Shown piece by piece: positions 8,651-17,377 of a DNA stretch of 64,000 bases. Source of the stretch: Agrobacterium albertimagni AOL15 (lineage in GTDB: Bacteria; Pseudomonadota; Alphaproteobacteria; Rhizobiales; Rhizobiaceae); contig NZ_ALJF01000019.1 in the NCBI RefSeq assembly GCF_000300855.1, forward strand, positions 92,679 to 156,678, in the 5' to 3' direction. The position numbers were made by a program, and so were the translations under genes. The stretch's first letter is position 1. The number at the start of each line of letters is the position of its first letter. The notes beneath the pieces were generated by a model. It did not search any database, had not been told where the DNA came from, and was given only the letters and a program-made list of their open reading frames with translations.

Positions 8651-9543
8651 CGACGTTCCCTCGCGGCATAGAATTGCAGAAAGGAGAGCACCGCCACCAT
8701 CAGCACGATCACGTAGGAGACGGTCGCCGCATAACCGAAGCTCGGCATGTAGCGGAAGGTCAGATTGTAGATGTAGAGCGACAGGGTCAGCGTCGAATTG
8801 GCCGGTCCGCCCGTGCCTTCGGTGAAGTTATAGACCTCGTCGAACAGCTGCAGCGTGCCGATCGTCGAAGTGATCGTGGTGAACAGGATCACCGGCTTCA
8901 GCATCGGGATTGTTAGGAAGGCGAAACGCCCCCAGGACGGCACTCCGTCGATCTTCGCCGCCTCATAGATCGAGCGGTCGATGTTCTGAAGCGCGGCCAG
9001 GTAGAAGATCATGTTGTAGCCGGTCCACCGCCAGGTGATGGCGATGATGATCAGGACCTTTGCCCAGAAGGGGTCGGTCAGCCAGCCGATCGGTTCGCCG
9101 ATGATGCCGATGGCAAGCAGCGTGTTGTTCACCACGCCGTCGAGCGAAAACATGCTCTTGAACAGGATGGAATAAGCGACCAGCGACGAGACGCAGGGCA
9201 GGAAGATCATCGTCCGGAAGAGGCCGGAATAACGCAGCTTCGGATTGTTCAGCATGGCGGCCAGAATCAGCGCCATGGTTATCATGATCGGCACCTGCAC
9301 GATGAAGAAGATGACGGTGTTTTGCAGCGCCTGCCAGAAGACCGGATCATTCCAGAGACGCACGAGGTTACCCGTGCCCGAAAACTTCAGCATCATTCCG
9401 CGTCCCGAATACAGGGAGAGAATGAGCGAGCGAACGATCGGGTAGAGCATGAACAGCGAAATTAGCGCGACGGCAGGCGCAACGAACAGCCATCCGTTGA
9501 CGTCGTAGTAGCGTTTCAAGCTGGATCTGGATGTGGTGGCCAT
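8647..9543 (-). CDS. Sugar ABC transporter permease (MalF/UgpA type)
   Basis: A 298-residue permease with six predicted membrane segments and the EAA loop IYEAAKIDGVPSWGRFAFLTIPML. I place the start at the ATG giving MATTSRSSLKRYYDVNGW because GGGGA lies 7 bases upstream; an upstream GTG at 9573 would add ten residues but has a poorer ribosome site. It is the second gene of the sugar operon, after the binding protein, and overlaps the MalG-type partner by 4 bases. Confidence 0.92.
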   Translation of the reverse strand: MATTSRSSLKRYYDVNGWLFVAPAVALISLFMLYPIVRSLILSLYSGRGMMLKFSGTGNLVRLWNDPVFWQALQNTVIFFIVQVPIMITMALILAAMLNNPKLRYSGLFRTMIFLPCVSSLVAYSILFKSMFSLDGVVNNTLLAIGIIGEPIGWLTDPFWAKVLIIIAITWRWTGYNMIFYLAALQNIDRSIYEAAKIDGVPSWGRFAFLTIPMLKPVILFTTITSTIGTLQLFDEVYNFTEGTGGPANSTLTLSLYIYNLTFRYMPSFGYAATVSYVIVLMVAVLSFLQFYAARERR

Positions 9544-9673
9544 GCGGTATCCCCGAACCCGATCAGTGCTCACTGAACCTTGTTTTGCGACCGGAAGCCG
9601 CGCGGCGTTTCCGCCGCACGTCTCCGGGAGGACAGGGGCCTGGCAGCAAGACCAAGGCCCCTGCGGGATGGGC

Positions 9674-10942
9674 TTACTGGATCTGGCCGGCGGCCTGGCT
9701 TTCGATCGCCTTCAGGACATCATCCACAGGCGTGCCCTTCAGCAATGCCGGGAAGTTGGCCGTCACGGCCGTATCGAGCTCGTTGGTGAAGATACCGTAA
9801 TTCACTGCCGGCACCTGCTCGAGCCAATCCGCAAAGTTCTGCCAGACGGTCTGGCCGCTGAAGAAATCATCCGGCTTCTGATAGGCTTCACCGGTGCGGG
9901 CGGCCAGCAGCGAACCGACGGCGCCGCGCTCTGTCAGGATCTTCTGATAGAAGTCCAGATCCTTGGCATAGACTTCATTGAGGAAGTCGATCGCTTCATC
10001 CTTCTCGGCGGAAGCGTCCAATACATACCAGCTCGAACCGCCGAGATTGGATGCAGCCGTCGCACCCTCGACATCGAGTTTCGGAATTGCCGTCAGCGCC
10101 CACTTGCCGGACTGGTCGGCCTGTGACTTGACGGTACCGGTGATCCAGACCCCCATGAGGACCGAGGCGACATCGCCCGAGGTCAGCGCGCTGATCCCGT
10201 CGTTCCAGCCGCTGGTCGGCTTGGCCACACCTTCGTTGACGATCCGGGCCTGGGTTTCCAGCGCCGCCTTCAATGCAGCATTTCCGGTGATGTTGAGGCT
10301 GCCGTCCTCGTTGAAATACCACTGGCCGCCGGACTGCATCATGATGCGGATCAGGCCGCCGTCATTGCTGTCGAGCGCCATCATCTCATGGCCGGTTTTG
10401 GCCTTCACATCCTTGCCGATCTCGATGAAGCGGTCCCAGGTCAGGTTCTCCATATCGGAGGCCTTGTAGCCTGCCTGCTCCAGATAATCGGTGCGATAGT
10501 AGAGACCGGTCACGCCAGAATCGAAGGGCACGCCATAGACCTCGCCTTCGAGCGTCATCAGGTCGACCTTGTATTTGGCAAAGCCGGAGTAATCGATCTT
10601 GTCGGTCAGCGCAGCAAAGGAGCCTGGGAAGGACTGGAGATATTTCTGCGCGCCGTAATCCTCGATGAGAACGATATCCGGCAGCGTGTCGGTCATGCCG
10701 GACGCGAGACCCGTCTGCAGCTTCTGCTCGACATCGGCCTTGGCGAAGTCGACAATGTTGAAGGTCGTGTCGGGGTTCTTTGCGGTATAGCGCGCCGCCG
10801 CTTCCTTCATGATCGCGACGTTGAAGTTCGGGTCCCAGCACCAGATGGTGACTTCACCGGCAAGGGCGGCGGTGCTGCAGAGAAGTGCGGCGCCAGCAAC
10901 GGTGGCCGAAATCGAACGCTTGAAGGCGCGAGAATAATCCAT
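9674..10942 (-). CDS. Extracellular sugar-binding protein of ABC transporter (MalE-like)
   Basis: A 422-residue periplasmic binding protein, the first gene of the sugar operon. It has a Sec signal peptide (basic AFKRS, then SATVAGAALLCSTAALA, predicted cleavage after ALA) and a family 1 solute-binding fold starting EVTIWCWDPNFN. GGSSWYVLDASAEKDEAIDFL is typical of CUT1 sugar binders. A GGAGGAAG ribosome site lies 4 bases upstream of the ATG. The promoter gap upstream carries a 14-base site that also occurs upstream of the adjacent LacI gene. Confidence 0.92.
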   Translation of the reverse strand: MDYSRAFKRSISATVAGAALLCSTAALAGEVTIWCWDPNFNVAIMKEAAARYTAKNPDTTFNIVDFAKADVEQKLQTGLASGMTDTLPDIVLIEDYGAQKYLQSFPGSFAALTDKIDYSGFAKYKVDLMTLEGEVYGVPFDSGVTGLYYRTDYLEQAGYKASDMENLTWDRFIEIGKDVKAKTGHEMMALDSNDGGLIRIMMQSGGQWYFNEDGSLNITGNAALKAALETQARIVNEGVAKPTSGWNDGISALTSGDVASVLMGVWITGTVKSQADQSGKWALTAIPKLDVEGATAASNLGGSSWYVLDASAEKDEAIDFLNEVYAKDLDFYQKILTERGAVGSLLAARTGEAYQKPDDFFSGQTVWQNFADWLEQVPAVNYGIFTNELDTAVTANFPALLKGTPVDDVLKAIESQAAGQIQ

Positions 10943-11026
10943 GTCTTCCTCCCATTATGTCGTTGAACGCGGCAGCTCCATCCCCTGCCTCACGGTCACT
11001 ATTCCTGAAAATCGGAAGACAGCCAA

Positions 11027-11040
11027 GAAAATTTTTACTA
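11027..11040. promoter_or_regulatory. Candidate LacI-type operator of the sugar operon
   Basis: GAAAATTTTTACTA lies 85 bases upstream of the binding-protein start. It differs at one position from GAAAATATTTACTA upstream of the LacI regulator gene (12217-12230). An adjacent AATATTTTG extends the AT-rich block in an otherwise GC-rich region. Its role as the binding site of the neighbouring LacI protein is inferred. Confidence 0.5.
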
Positions 11041-11095
11041 AATATTTTGTGCGCTGCGGTAAGCCACGAGGATCTCACAACCTTTCCACGAAGGC

Positions 11096-12166
11096 CTAGG
11101 TGAGCGGGGGCTTCTTCGCACTGCCACGCCAGACCATTTCTGTCGGCAGGGTGACGTGTTTGGAATAGTCGCGCCCGTTCAGCCGCTCGACCAGGAGATC
11201 TACGGCCACTTCCCCGATCAGCTCGCCGGGAATCCGCATGGTCGAAAGAGGCGGGTTGAGAAACTGCGCAACAGGAATGTCGTTGAAGGCCACCACCGCG
11301 ACATCATCTGGTATGGACATCCCAGCCTCCTGGATGGCCCTGTAGGCACCGATCGCCATATTGTCGTTCGCCGCAACGATGGCATCGGGAGGCGTATCGA
11401 GCGCCAGCAGCGATTTCGCTTGCTGATAGCCGGTCTCCAGCCGGAGGTTCTGTCCGAAGCGTTCGCTCTGGCCAAGCGCCATGAGCTCGGGCCGGTAGCT
11501 CCCGCGCGCCTCATGCCATTCGATGAAGGCTTTGCAGCGCTGCTCCCCATGCATCAGCGCATCATTGTCCATCAGCTCATAGCCGCCGACAAAGCCGATC
11601 CGCCGGTATCCAGCCTGTTCCAGACTGTCGAGAATGGTTGTCGTGGCCTCGCCCAGATCCGCACGAACACAGTCGAATTGCGGCATGCGCGGATTGAAAT
11701 CAGCCATGATCAGATGCGGACAGACCTTGGCCATCGCCTCGATCTCGACCTTGGGATGATGCCCGACCACGATCGTCGCGGAAATGCCCGTCAACATCGC
11801 AAGATCGACGGGCACATCGGGATTGAACACCCTTGCGATCTCGATCTTGTACTCGCGGCAGCGGGCCTCGATGCCAAGCCGCACGCCGACATAATAGGGA
11901 TCGACCAGCTCCTCCTGAGGCGCCAGGAAGTGGACGATGGCGACATGCGCCGACACATCCGCATGGCTGGCCATCGGAATGTTGAGCGGAGGAAGCAGGG
12001 CATTCTTGCGCGCGCGTGGCGTCGCATAGTTCAGCGCTTCGGCCGTTTCGATGATCGCCTGCCGCTTGGCCTCGGAGACCGACAGCGTCTGGTCGTAGTT
12101 CAAGACACGGGAGACGGTCCCCGACGAAACGCCGACGGCCTTCGCGATTTCCTTGATCGTCACCAC
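11096..12166 (-). CDS. LacI-family transcriptional regulator (EbgR-like)
   Basis: A 356-residue LacI/GalR repressor. The N-terminal helix-turn-helix VTIKEIAKAVGVSSGTVSRVLNYD is followed by the hinge region and a periplasmic-binding-protein-like sensor domain (VAVVAFNDIPVAQFLNPPLSTM near the C-terminus). The HTH continuation QTLSVSEAKRQAIIETAEAL resembles EbgR, which controls a GH2 beta-galactosidase in E. coli. This fits its position directly upstream of the GH2 sugar operon on the same strand. It is probably autoregulated, since the shared 14-base site occurs before both transcription units. Confidence 0.9.
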   Translation of the reverse strand: MVTIKEIAKAVGVSSGTVSRVLNYDQTLSVSEAKRQAIIETAEALNYATPRARKNALLPPLNIPMASHADVSAHVAIVHFLAPQEELVDPYYVGVRLGIEARCREYKIEIARVFNPDVPVDLAMLTGISATIVVGHHPKVEIEAMAKVCPHLIMADFNPRMPQFDCVRADLGEATTTILDSLEQAGYRRIGFVGGYELMDNDALMHGEQRCKAFIEWHEARGSYRPELMALGQSERFGQNLRLETGYQQAKSLLALDTPPDAIVAANDNMAIGAYRAIQEAGMSIPDDVAVVAFNDIPVAQFLNPPLSTMRIPGELIGEVAVDLLVERLNGRDYSKHVTLPTEMVWRGSAKKPPLT

Positions 12167-12216
12167 GGCGGCCTGTCCCTCCCCACCTGTTTCCCGAGGA
12201 AATTGGTAAACCTCAG

Positions 12217-12230
12217 GAAAATATTTACTA
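12217..12230. promoter_or_regulatory. Candidate LacI-type operator (autoregulatory)
   Basis: GAAAATATTTACTA lies 51 bases upstream of the minus-strand LacI gene. It is an imperfect palindrome around AAATATTT (G-x-AAATATTT-x-C) and is the near-twin of the site at 11027-11040 before the sugar-binding protein gene. Confidence 0.5.
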
Positions 12231-12434
12231 GGCTAGGCTCGGGAGGGATACAAGCATTTCCTTGAACAGGGCCGGCGCTCACCTTTAGACGATGCTTGGC
12301 GGGCGCCTCCGCCGGGCAGCGCTGAGGTGCTTCGAAAAGCCTTGGTCTCCGACACGCGCTCTACACAATCGCGACTTGCCGAGGCCGGCGATTCTGCGTA
12401 CTCCGGTCCCCGTAACGGATGCGGGAATACGCGG

Positions 12435-13460
12435 ATGACGGCCAGTATCAGGACGATCGCGAAGGTTGCCGAAACGTCGGTATCTTCAGTCTCGCGCGTG
12501 CTCAACAACAGTGGCTATGTCTCGCCAGAGGTGCGCCAGCGCGTCGAAGCCGCGATCAGGGACCTCAACTATGCGCCCAGCAAGGGCGCTCGCATGCTGC
12601 GCGGCGAAGCGAGCCGGATGATCGGCCTCATGCTGCCGTCCATCGATGTGCCCTTCTTCGGCATCCTTGCAAACACCATCGAGCGCGAACTGTTCGAGCG
12701 CGGTTATCACACTCTGATCTGCAGTTCGGCGGAAAACGAGGACCACGAGGCCCGCTATGTCGCGATGTTGCGGGCCCAAAGGGTCGAAGGCGTCATCGTC
12801 GCCAGTGCCTATGGCGGCACGGCACATCTGCAGCCGCTGGTCGGTTCCGGGATCCCGGTCATCGCAATCGACCGTGAACTCGTCGGCATATCCGACGATA
12901 CCGTGATGGCCGATCACGTCGAGGGTGGACGCCTAATGACCCGACACCTCCTGGATCTCGGTCATCATAGGATCGCCGTTGTCGGGGCGCCGGGACACAG
13001 CCAGCCGATCCGGCTTCGCATGGAAGGCATTCGGGCCGTGCTACGCGAACATGGACTTTCGCCGGCCATCGAGGCAATCGGCGAGGATCACAGCTTCTCT
13101 GCCACCTACGCGCTGGCGCAATCCGTTCTGCAAGATCACACCGACATCACCGCGATCATCGGTACCACGGACATCGCAGCCATTGCAGCAATCCATGCCG
13201 TTCGGGACAGCGGGCGCAGCGTACCGGACGATTGCTCCGTCATAGGCTTCGACGACTTGCCGGAGGCCGCCTATGTCCTGCCGCGACTGACGACAGTCGC
13301 CCAGCCGATCCGCGCCGTCGCACTCGAAGCGACACGCAGGCTGGAAGAACGTCTGCAGGATCATAGGCAGGATCTCGAACGGCAGCCAGCCTCGCTCACG
13401 CGCATGCCCGTTGAGCTCATCATCCGGGAATCGACCGGGCCAGCCCCCGCAGACAGCTGA
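12435..13460 (+). CDS. LacI-family transcriptional regulator
   Basis: A 341-residue LacI/GalR-family protein. The HTH is IRTIAKVAETSVSSVSRVLNNSGYVSPEVRQRVEAAI, then a ligand-binding domain with DGLMLPSIDVPFFG-like and VIGFDDLPEAAYVLPRLTTV motifs. The start at MTASIRTIAK is chosen because the family begins there; the frame runs 36 codons further upstream without homology. It is convergent, with 10 bases between stops, with the four-gene sugar operon on the minus strand. The operon promoter carries a LacI-style palindrome, so this protein is the likely controller of that operon. Confidence 0.88.
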   Translation: MTASIRTIAKVAETSVSSVSRVLNNSGYVSPEVRQRVEAAIRDLNYAPSKGARMLRGEASRMIGLMLPSIDVPFFGILANTIERELFERGYHTLICSSAENEDHEARYVAMLRAQRVEGVIVASAYGGTAHLQPLVGSGIPVIAIDRELVGISDDTVMADHVEGGRLMTRHLLDLGHHRIAVVGAPGHSQPIRLRMEGIRAVLREHGLSPAIEAIGEDHSFSATYALAQSVLQDHTDITAIIGTTDIAAIAAIHAVRDSGRSVPDDCSVIGFDDLPEAAYVLPRLTTVAQPIRAVALEATRRLEERLQDHRQDLERQPASLTRMPVELIIRESTGPAPADS

Positions 13461-13470
13461 TTGCAGGCGT

Positions 13471-14508
13471 TCAGATTTCGGAGAGCAGAACCGACATGTC
13501 GGGTATGCCGTCGGTGGCTGTCGCGCCGCCTAGACAATGGACCGCCGCGCGATGCGCGACAGCGGAAATGGTCTGGACCGGCCAGCCCTCGTGCAGGCCG
13601 TAAAGGACTGCCGCGCAGAAGGCATCTCCGGCCCCGACGGGGCTGACGATCGCGGCCGGGTCGACGGCGATGGCAGGCGTGACGACCGGGACCTTGTCGG
13701 GCGAAAGCCAGATGGAGAGCTCCGGCGCATGAATGACGACGCCTTTTGCCACGCCCCCGTCGAGAAGCCGCCGACCGGCCTCTTCCACAGCTGACAGCAG
13801 CAGAGTGCCCGACTTGTCGCGAACGACCACTCCCGTTGCGCGTCCGGCTTCGGTCTCGTTGACGATCACATAATCGCAATGGGGCAGTGCAACGGCGACC
13901 TGGTCGGCAAAGGCGGGGTCCTCGCTGGAGACGAAATCGACGCAGGTCGTCAGCCCCGCCTCGCGTGCCGCCTCCAAGAGCCGGGCCGCCCCGGACGTGC
14001 CGCTTGCATCCTTCCGGTCGAGAGCCGGCAAAAGCATGAGATAGCCGAGATAGAAGATCCTGTGTCCGTTGGCTGCGAAGGCAGCAGGGTCGATGAGATC
14101 GACCGTCAGCAGGTCGTTGGAGCCACCGTGATAGAAGAAGGTGCGGCTTTGCCCCGGCACGTTCATGACATGGGTATGTGCCGTCGCCTGGCCATCAAGG
14201 ATACGAAGGCCTGAGACATCGATGCCGAGGGCTGCGTGACAATGCCGGACATAGACGCCGTCCCGATCACCCCCCACGGCACCCGCCACCGAAAGCCGGC
14301 CTTTGAACCCAAGCGAGGCAAGGTCGGTCACCACATTGGCCGCACCGCCGCCGACGCCCATGTCCTGATGCAAAATATGCGCGAGGCTGCCCTGTTCCGG
14401 CCAGTAGGACAGGGTGTGGATGCGATCGACGATGAAGTTGCCGACGCAGACGATACCACCTGCCGTTCCTGCCTCCTGTCTGGTTCGAACCTCCTCCCCG
14501 GCTCTCAT
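13471..14508 (-). CDS. PfkB-family carbohydrate kinase
   Basis: A 345-residue ribokinase-superfamily sugar kinase. The N-terminal signature reads GGGAANVVTDLASLGFKG. The C-terminal signature is IVSPVGAGDAFCAAVLYGL, with the catalytic Asp in GAGD. It is the last gene of a four-gene operon and its ATG shares one base with the stop of the lyxose-isomerase-like gene. It would phosphorylate the ketose made by that isomerase before aldolase cleavage. The specific sugar is not evident. Confidence 0.88.
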   Translation of the reverse strand: MRAGEEVRTRQEAGTAGGIVCVGNFIVDRIHTLSYWPEQGSLAHILHQDMGVGGGAANVVTDLASLGFKGRLSVAGAVGGDRDGVYVRHCHAALGIDVSGLRILDGQATAHTHVMNVPGQSRTFFYHGGSNDLLTVDLIDPAAFAANGHRIFYLGYLMLLPALDRKDASGTSGAARLLEAAREAGLTTCVDFVSSEDPAFADQVAVALPHCDYVIVNETEAGRATGVVVRDKSGTLLLSAVEEAGRRLLDGGVAKGVVIHAPELSIWLSPDKVPVVTPAIAVDPAAIVSPVGAGDAFCAAVLYGLHEGWPVQTISAVAHRAAVHCLGGATATDGIPDMSVLLSEI

Positions 14509-15179
14509 CAGACAGCCCCCTCGTTCCAGAGAGGTCTAAGCGGCGGCTCATCCTCCTCGATCTCGGCGAAACGCCCGATGGGTTCGAGGAAATAGTTATC
14601 GGTCCGGTCGTCGTTGACCTGGCTGACCTCGCCGACCAGCACCGGGCCCTCGCCCTTCGCGCCGTAGAAGCGGTGACAGAGACCCGTGGGAATTGTGACG
14701 CTCTGGCCTGGATGCAGGACCAGAGGCTCCCAGGTCTGGAGACGCTGCTCGATGCCGTCGACGAGGACGGAAACATCGGAGCCGTTGACCTTGCCCGCGG
14801 CGTCAGCTGCGGAAAATTCGATGACCAGATCGCCGCCTGCCCTGTTGATGATGTCCTCCTGCTTTGCCTTGTGCAGATGGGCCGGGGTCAACTGGCCTTC
14901 CTGGATAAAGAGCAGCTTTTCCGCATAGCTGCGCTCGCCCTCCACGCCGAGGATGCCGTTGCGGAGGCAAAACAGCACGAGCCCCTGTTCGGCAAAGCGA
15001 CCGGAGCCAAAGTCGGTAACGTCCCAGCCGAGCTGCCGGCTGACCAGATAGCGCGAGGCCTCGGGATGGGCCGCAAACTCGGCGGCACTCCACTGCCCCC
15101 AGACCGGTAGGGACCAGCGCCAGGTCTCGAGCAGTCCGATAGCAAACCGCAGGGCTTCGTTGATCTCGGAGCGTCTCAT
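14508..15179 (-). CDS. D-lyxose ketol-isomerase family protein (DUF1498)
   Basis: A 223-residue cupin-fold protein of the D-lyxose isomerase family (E. coli Z5688 / B. subtilis YdaE type), which interconverts aldoses and ketoses using a divalent metal. The metal-binding set is visible as PAHLHKAKQEDIINR (two His and a Glu) and the downstream His in TGLCHRFYG; GEVSQVNDDRTDNYFL is also typical. It sits between a Gfo/Idh/MocA dehydrogenase and a PfkB kinase, so an isomerisation step in a rare pentose or hexose route is likely. Confidence 0.82.
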   Translation of the reverse strand: MRRSEINEALRFAIGLLETWRWSLPVWGQWSAAEFAAHPEASRYLVSRQLGWDVTDFGSGRFAEQGLVLFCLRNGILGVEGERSYAEKLLFIQEGQLTPAHLHKAKQEDIINRAGGDLVIEFSAADAAGKVNGSDVSVLVDGIEQRLQTWEPLVLHPGQSVTIPTGLCHRFYGAKGEGPVLVGEVSQVNDDRTDNYFLEPIGRFAEIEEDEPPLRPLWNEGAV

Positions 15180-15188
15180 GGTCCCGCC

Positions 15189-16328
15189 TCAATCGTAGTC
15201 GACAGAAACGACCCGGTTTTCCAAACCGGATTGAAGTGCCGCCGTCAGCACGGCGTGGTGGGCAGCCGCTTCCGCGGGGCTTGCACAGGGGAAGCCGTTC
15301 GCCGTGCCGCCCGCCAGTTCGTCGACAAAGGCCGCCCACATCTGCTGGATCGCATCGGCGAAACCGAATTCGAAGATCTTGCCGGTGATGGCGGGAAAGA
15401 CCGAGCCATAGCCAAGGTCTTCCGTGTTCCAGGACTGGGTGCTGCCCTGGTAATCCATCCACTGCCACTGGCGCGGCTGCTTGGTCGAGAAGAAGGCGCT
15501 CTTCTTCATGCCGAGAATGCGGATGTACCAGGTGTTCGATTCCCCCGGTGCGATGCGCCAGGTCTTGAGAACCAAGGGGAAATCCTGGTCGGCGGTGCGC
15601 ACGCGGCTGCTGATCGTCGCATTGTCCCAGGTCGTGCAAGGCACTCTGTTGCCCTTGCCATCCGGGCGCTCGGTGATCCGCTTGACGAGGTTCGCATGCA
15701 ACGTGTCAGGCCGCCAGCCGAGCCGCAAGGGAACATGCAGCACATGCATGCCCAGATCTCCCATGCAGCCATAGGCGCCGTTGACGTGCTCCATGCGCTT
15801 CCAGTTGATCGGCTTGTCAGGGTCGATGTCGGAGGAATGCAGAAAGCCGGCTTCGACTTCGAGAATGTCGCCCATCTCACCGCTTGCCGCCATGGCAACG
15901 ACCTTCTGCGCGCCGGGGAAGAAAGGCATTTCCGACGAGCAGCGGACAATCAGGTCCGGATGCTCGGCAAGAACAGCCATGATCGCCTTGTTCTGCGAAA
16001 GGTCCATACCGAAGGGCTTTTCACCCAGCAGATGTTTTCCGGCCTTGATGATGTCCGTATAGAACTCGGCGTGCAGCACATGAGGTACGGCGCAGTAGAT
16101 GGCGTCGACCTCAGGATTGGCGAGAAGTTCGCGGTAGTCAGTCGTGGCCTGTCGAACCGAGGGAACGTGGGTCTGAAACCACGCCATCAGCTCCGTGTTG
16201 GTATCGCAGACGGCAACGATCTCCGGGCGCGCCTTGGCGTCGGTGAGATGCATCCAGCGGGCTGCGGTGCTGGCAAATTCTCGACCCATCAGGCCGCAGC
16301 CGATGACACCGAAACGAAAGGTCTTCAT
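15189..16328 (-). CDS. Gfo/Idh/MocA-family oxidoreductase
   Basis: A 379-residue NAD(P)-dependent sugar or cyclitol dehydrogenase. The Rossmann motif is RFGVIGCGLMGREF and the family motif with the catalytic Lys is LLGEKPFGMDLS. The start MKTFRFG is supported by AGGAGG about 8 bases upstream; the upstream ATG adding eight residues is less likely. It is the second gene of the aldolase-dehydrogenase-isomerase-kinase operon, starting 26 bases after the aldolase stop, and probably oxidises or epimerises the sugar before isomerisation. Confidence 0.88.
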   Translation of the reverse strand: MKTFRFGVIGCGLMGREFASTAARWMHLTDAKARPEIVAVCDTNTELMAWFQTHVPSVRQATTDYRELLANPEVDAIYCAVPHVLHAEFYTDIIKAGKHLLGEKPFGMDLSQNKAIMAVLAEHPDLIVRCSSEMPFFPGAQKVVAMAASGEMGDILEVEAGFLHSSDIDPDKPINWKRMEHVNGAYGCMGDLGMHVLHVPLRLGWRPDTLHANLVKRITERPDGKGNRVPCTTWDNATISSRVRTADQDFPLVLKTWRIAPGESNTWYIRILGMKKSAFFSTKQPRQWQWMDYQGSTQSWNTEDLGYGSVFPAITGKIFEFGFADAIQQMWAAFVDELAGGTANGFPCASPAEAAAHHAVLTAALQSGLENRVVSVDYD

Positions 16329-16354
16329 GATGCTCCTCCTCCCGTCACGCAATC

Positions 16355-17179
16355 TCAGGCGAGATGGCGCGACGCTTCCTCCGCCGTTGCGCCGTCATGA
16401 ACGATGGCCATCAGTGCCCGCGTCATGCCGCCCGGATTGGCATGCTGGATGACATTGCGGCCGTAGACGATGCCGCGCGCGCCCTGTTCCATAAGCACGT
16501 TAGTACGCGATAGAATTTCCTCATCGGAAACCCTGCCGCCGCCACGCACGAGCACCGGCAGCCCTTGAGCGATCTCGATCACCCGATGATATTCGGTGAC
16601 GTGGTCGCAGGGGTCCGCCTTGATGATATCGGCTCCGAGTTCCGCGGCCTGCCGGACCAGCGGCAGGATCTTGTCGATTGCGCCGTCAACCATATAGGCG
16701 CCCTTGGAATTGTCCTGCATGACCAGCGGCTCGACCATGAGCGGCATGCCGTAGATCTCGCATTCGCGCTTCAGGCTGTTCACGTTGCGCACGCAGGCCC
16801 GATAGACCTCGGGCTGGTTCGGCAGCATCAGCAGATTGACCACGACACAGGCGGCATCGAGCGCGATCGCCTGTTCGACCGGACGATCGATCACCTCCGA
16901 GAATAGGGCACTCGGCAGCGGGTTGCCGTAGATGTTGGCAATGTCGGTGCGCAGCACGAGGGCTGGACGAGCCTTGCCCGGAATCGACTGCAGCATGGGA
17001 GCCGTGCCAGGCGGCAACTGGATCGCATCGGGTCCTGCTGCAGCGATGACCTCGATGGCTTTCTGCATATTCTCGATACCGGCCAGGAACGTGCGTTCAT
17101 TGAACATGCCATGATCGATGGCCACGTCGAAGCAGTTTCCAGACGTACCGAAGAGGCGGTTCAACCGCGCCTGTTTCAT
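16355..17179 (-). CDS. Class I aldolase of the DeoC/LsrF (DhnA) family
   Basis: A 274-residue TIM-barrel aldolase. VAIDHGMF near the N-terminus and the Schiff-base Lys region GADIIKADPCDH match the DhnA/LsrF-type class I fructose-bisphosphate aldolase family. RGGGRVSDEEIL and GIVYGRNVIQH form the phosphate-binding end of the barrel. The start MKQARLNRLFG is supported by GGAGGAG 6 bases upstream. It is the first gene of the rare-sugar operon and is preceded directly by a palindromic operator. The expected role is cleavage of the ketose phosphate made by the kinase. Confidence 0.83.
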   Translation of the reverse strand: MKQARLNRLFGTSGNCFDVAIDHGMFNERTFLAGIENMQKAIEVIAAAGPDAIQLPPGTAPMLQSIPGKARPALVLRTDIANIYGNPLPSALFSEVIDRPVEQAIALDAACVVVNLLMLPNQPEVYRACVRNVNSLKRECEIYGMPLMVEPLVMQDNSKGAYMVDGAIDKILPLVRQAAELGADIIKADPCDHVTEYHRVIEIAQGLPVLVRGGGRVSDEEILSRTNVLMEQGARGIVYGRNVIQHANPGGMTRALMAIVHDGATAEEASRHLA

Positions 17180-17191
17180 CGTTTTCTCCTC

Positions 17192-17217
17192 CCTATGTGG
17201 TAACGTTTCCACATAGG
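17192..17217. promoter_or_regulatory. Palindromic LacI-style operator of the aldolase operon
   Basis: A 26-base inverted repeat. Perfect 9-base arms CCTATGTGG and CCACATAGG surround TAACGTTT, whose centre AACGTT is itself palindromic; 12 of 13 base pairs match. The core GGtAACGTTtCC is the classic LacI-family pattern with a central CG. It lies 13-38 bases upstream of the aldolase ATG, so binding there should block transcription or early elongation. Confidence 0.75.
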
Positions 17218-17273
17218 CTAGGCATGCGGCTCCAGTGTGTCAACGAGAAACATGGAACGGATACCAGCAGCAG

Positions 17274-17302
17274 GAAGCCGCCCCGGAAACTGAGGCGGCT
17301 TC
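17274..17302 (-). terminator. Hairpin after the AGCS symporter gene
   Basis: Perfect 9-base arms GAAGCCGCC / GGCGGCTTC with an 11-base loop, located about 75 bases past the symporter stop on the minus strand. There is no U-run, so it may be a processing or Rho-assisted end rather than a classic intrinsic terminator. Confidence 0.45.
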
Positions 17303-17377
17303 AATCAGCCGGCAATGTATCTGATCGCTTGACACCGCCATCAACAGGGCCGCGTCAGCGCAGCCCCACAACGATGC

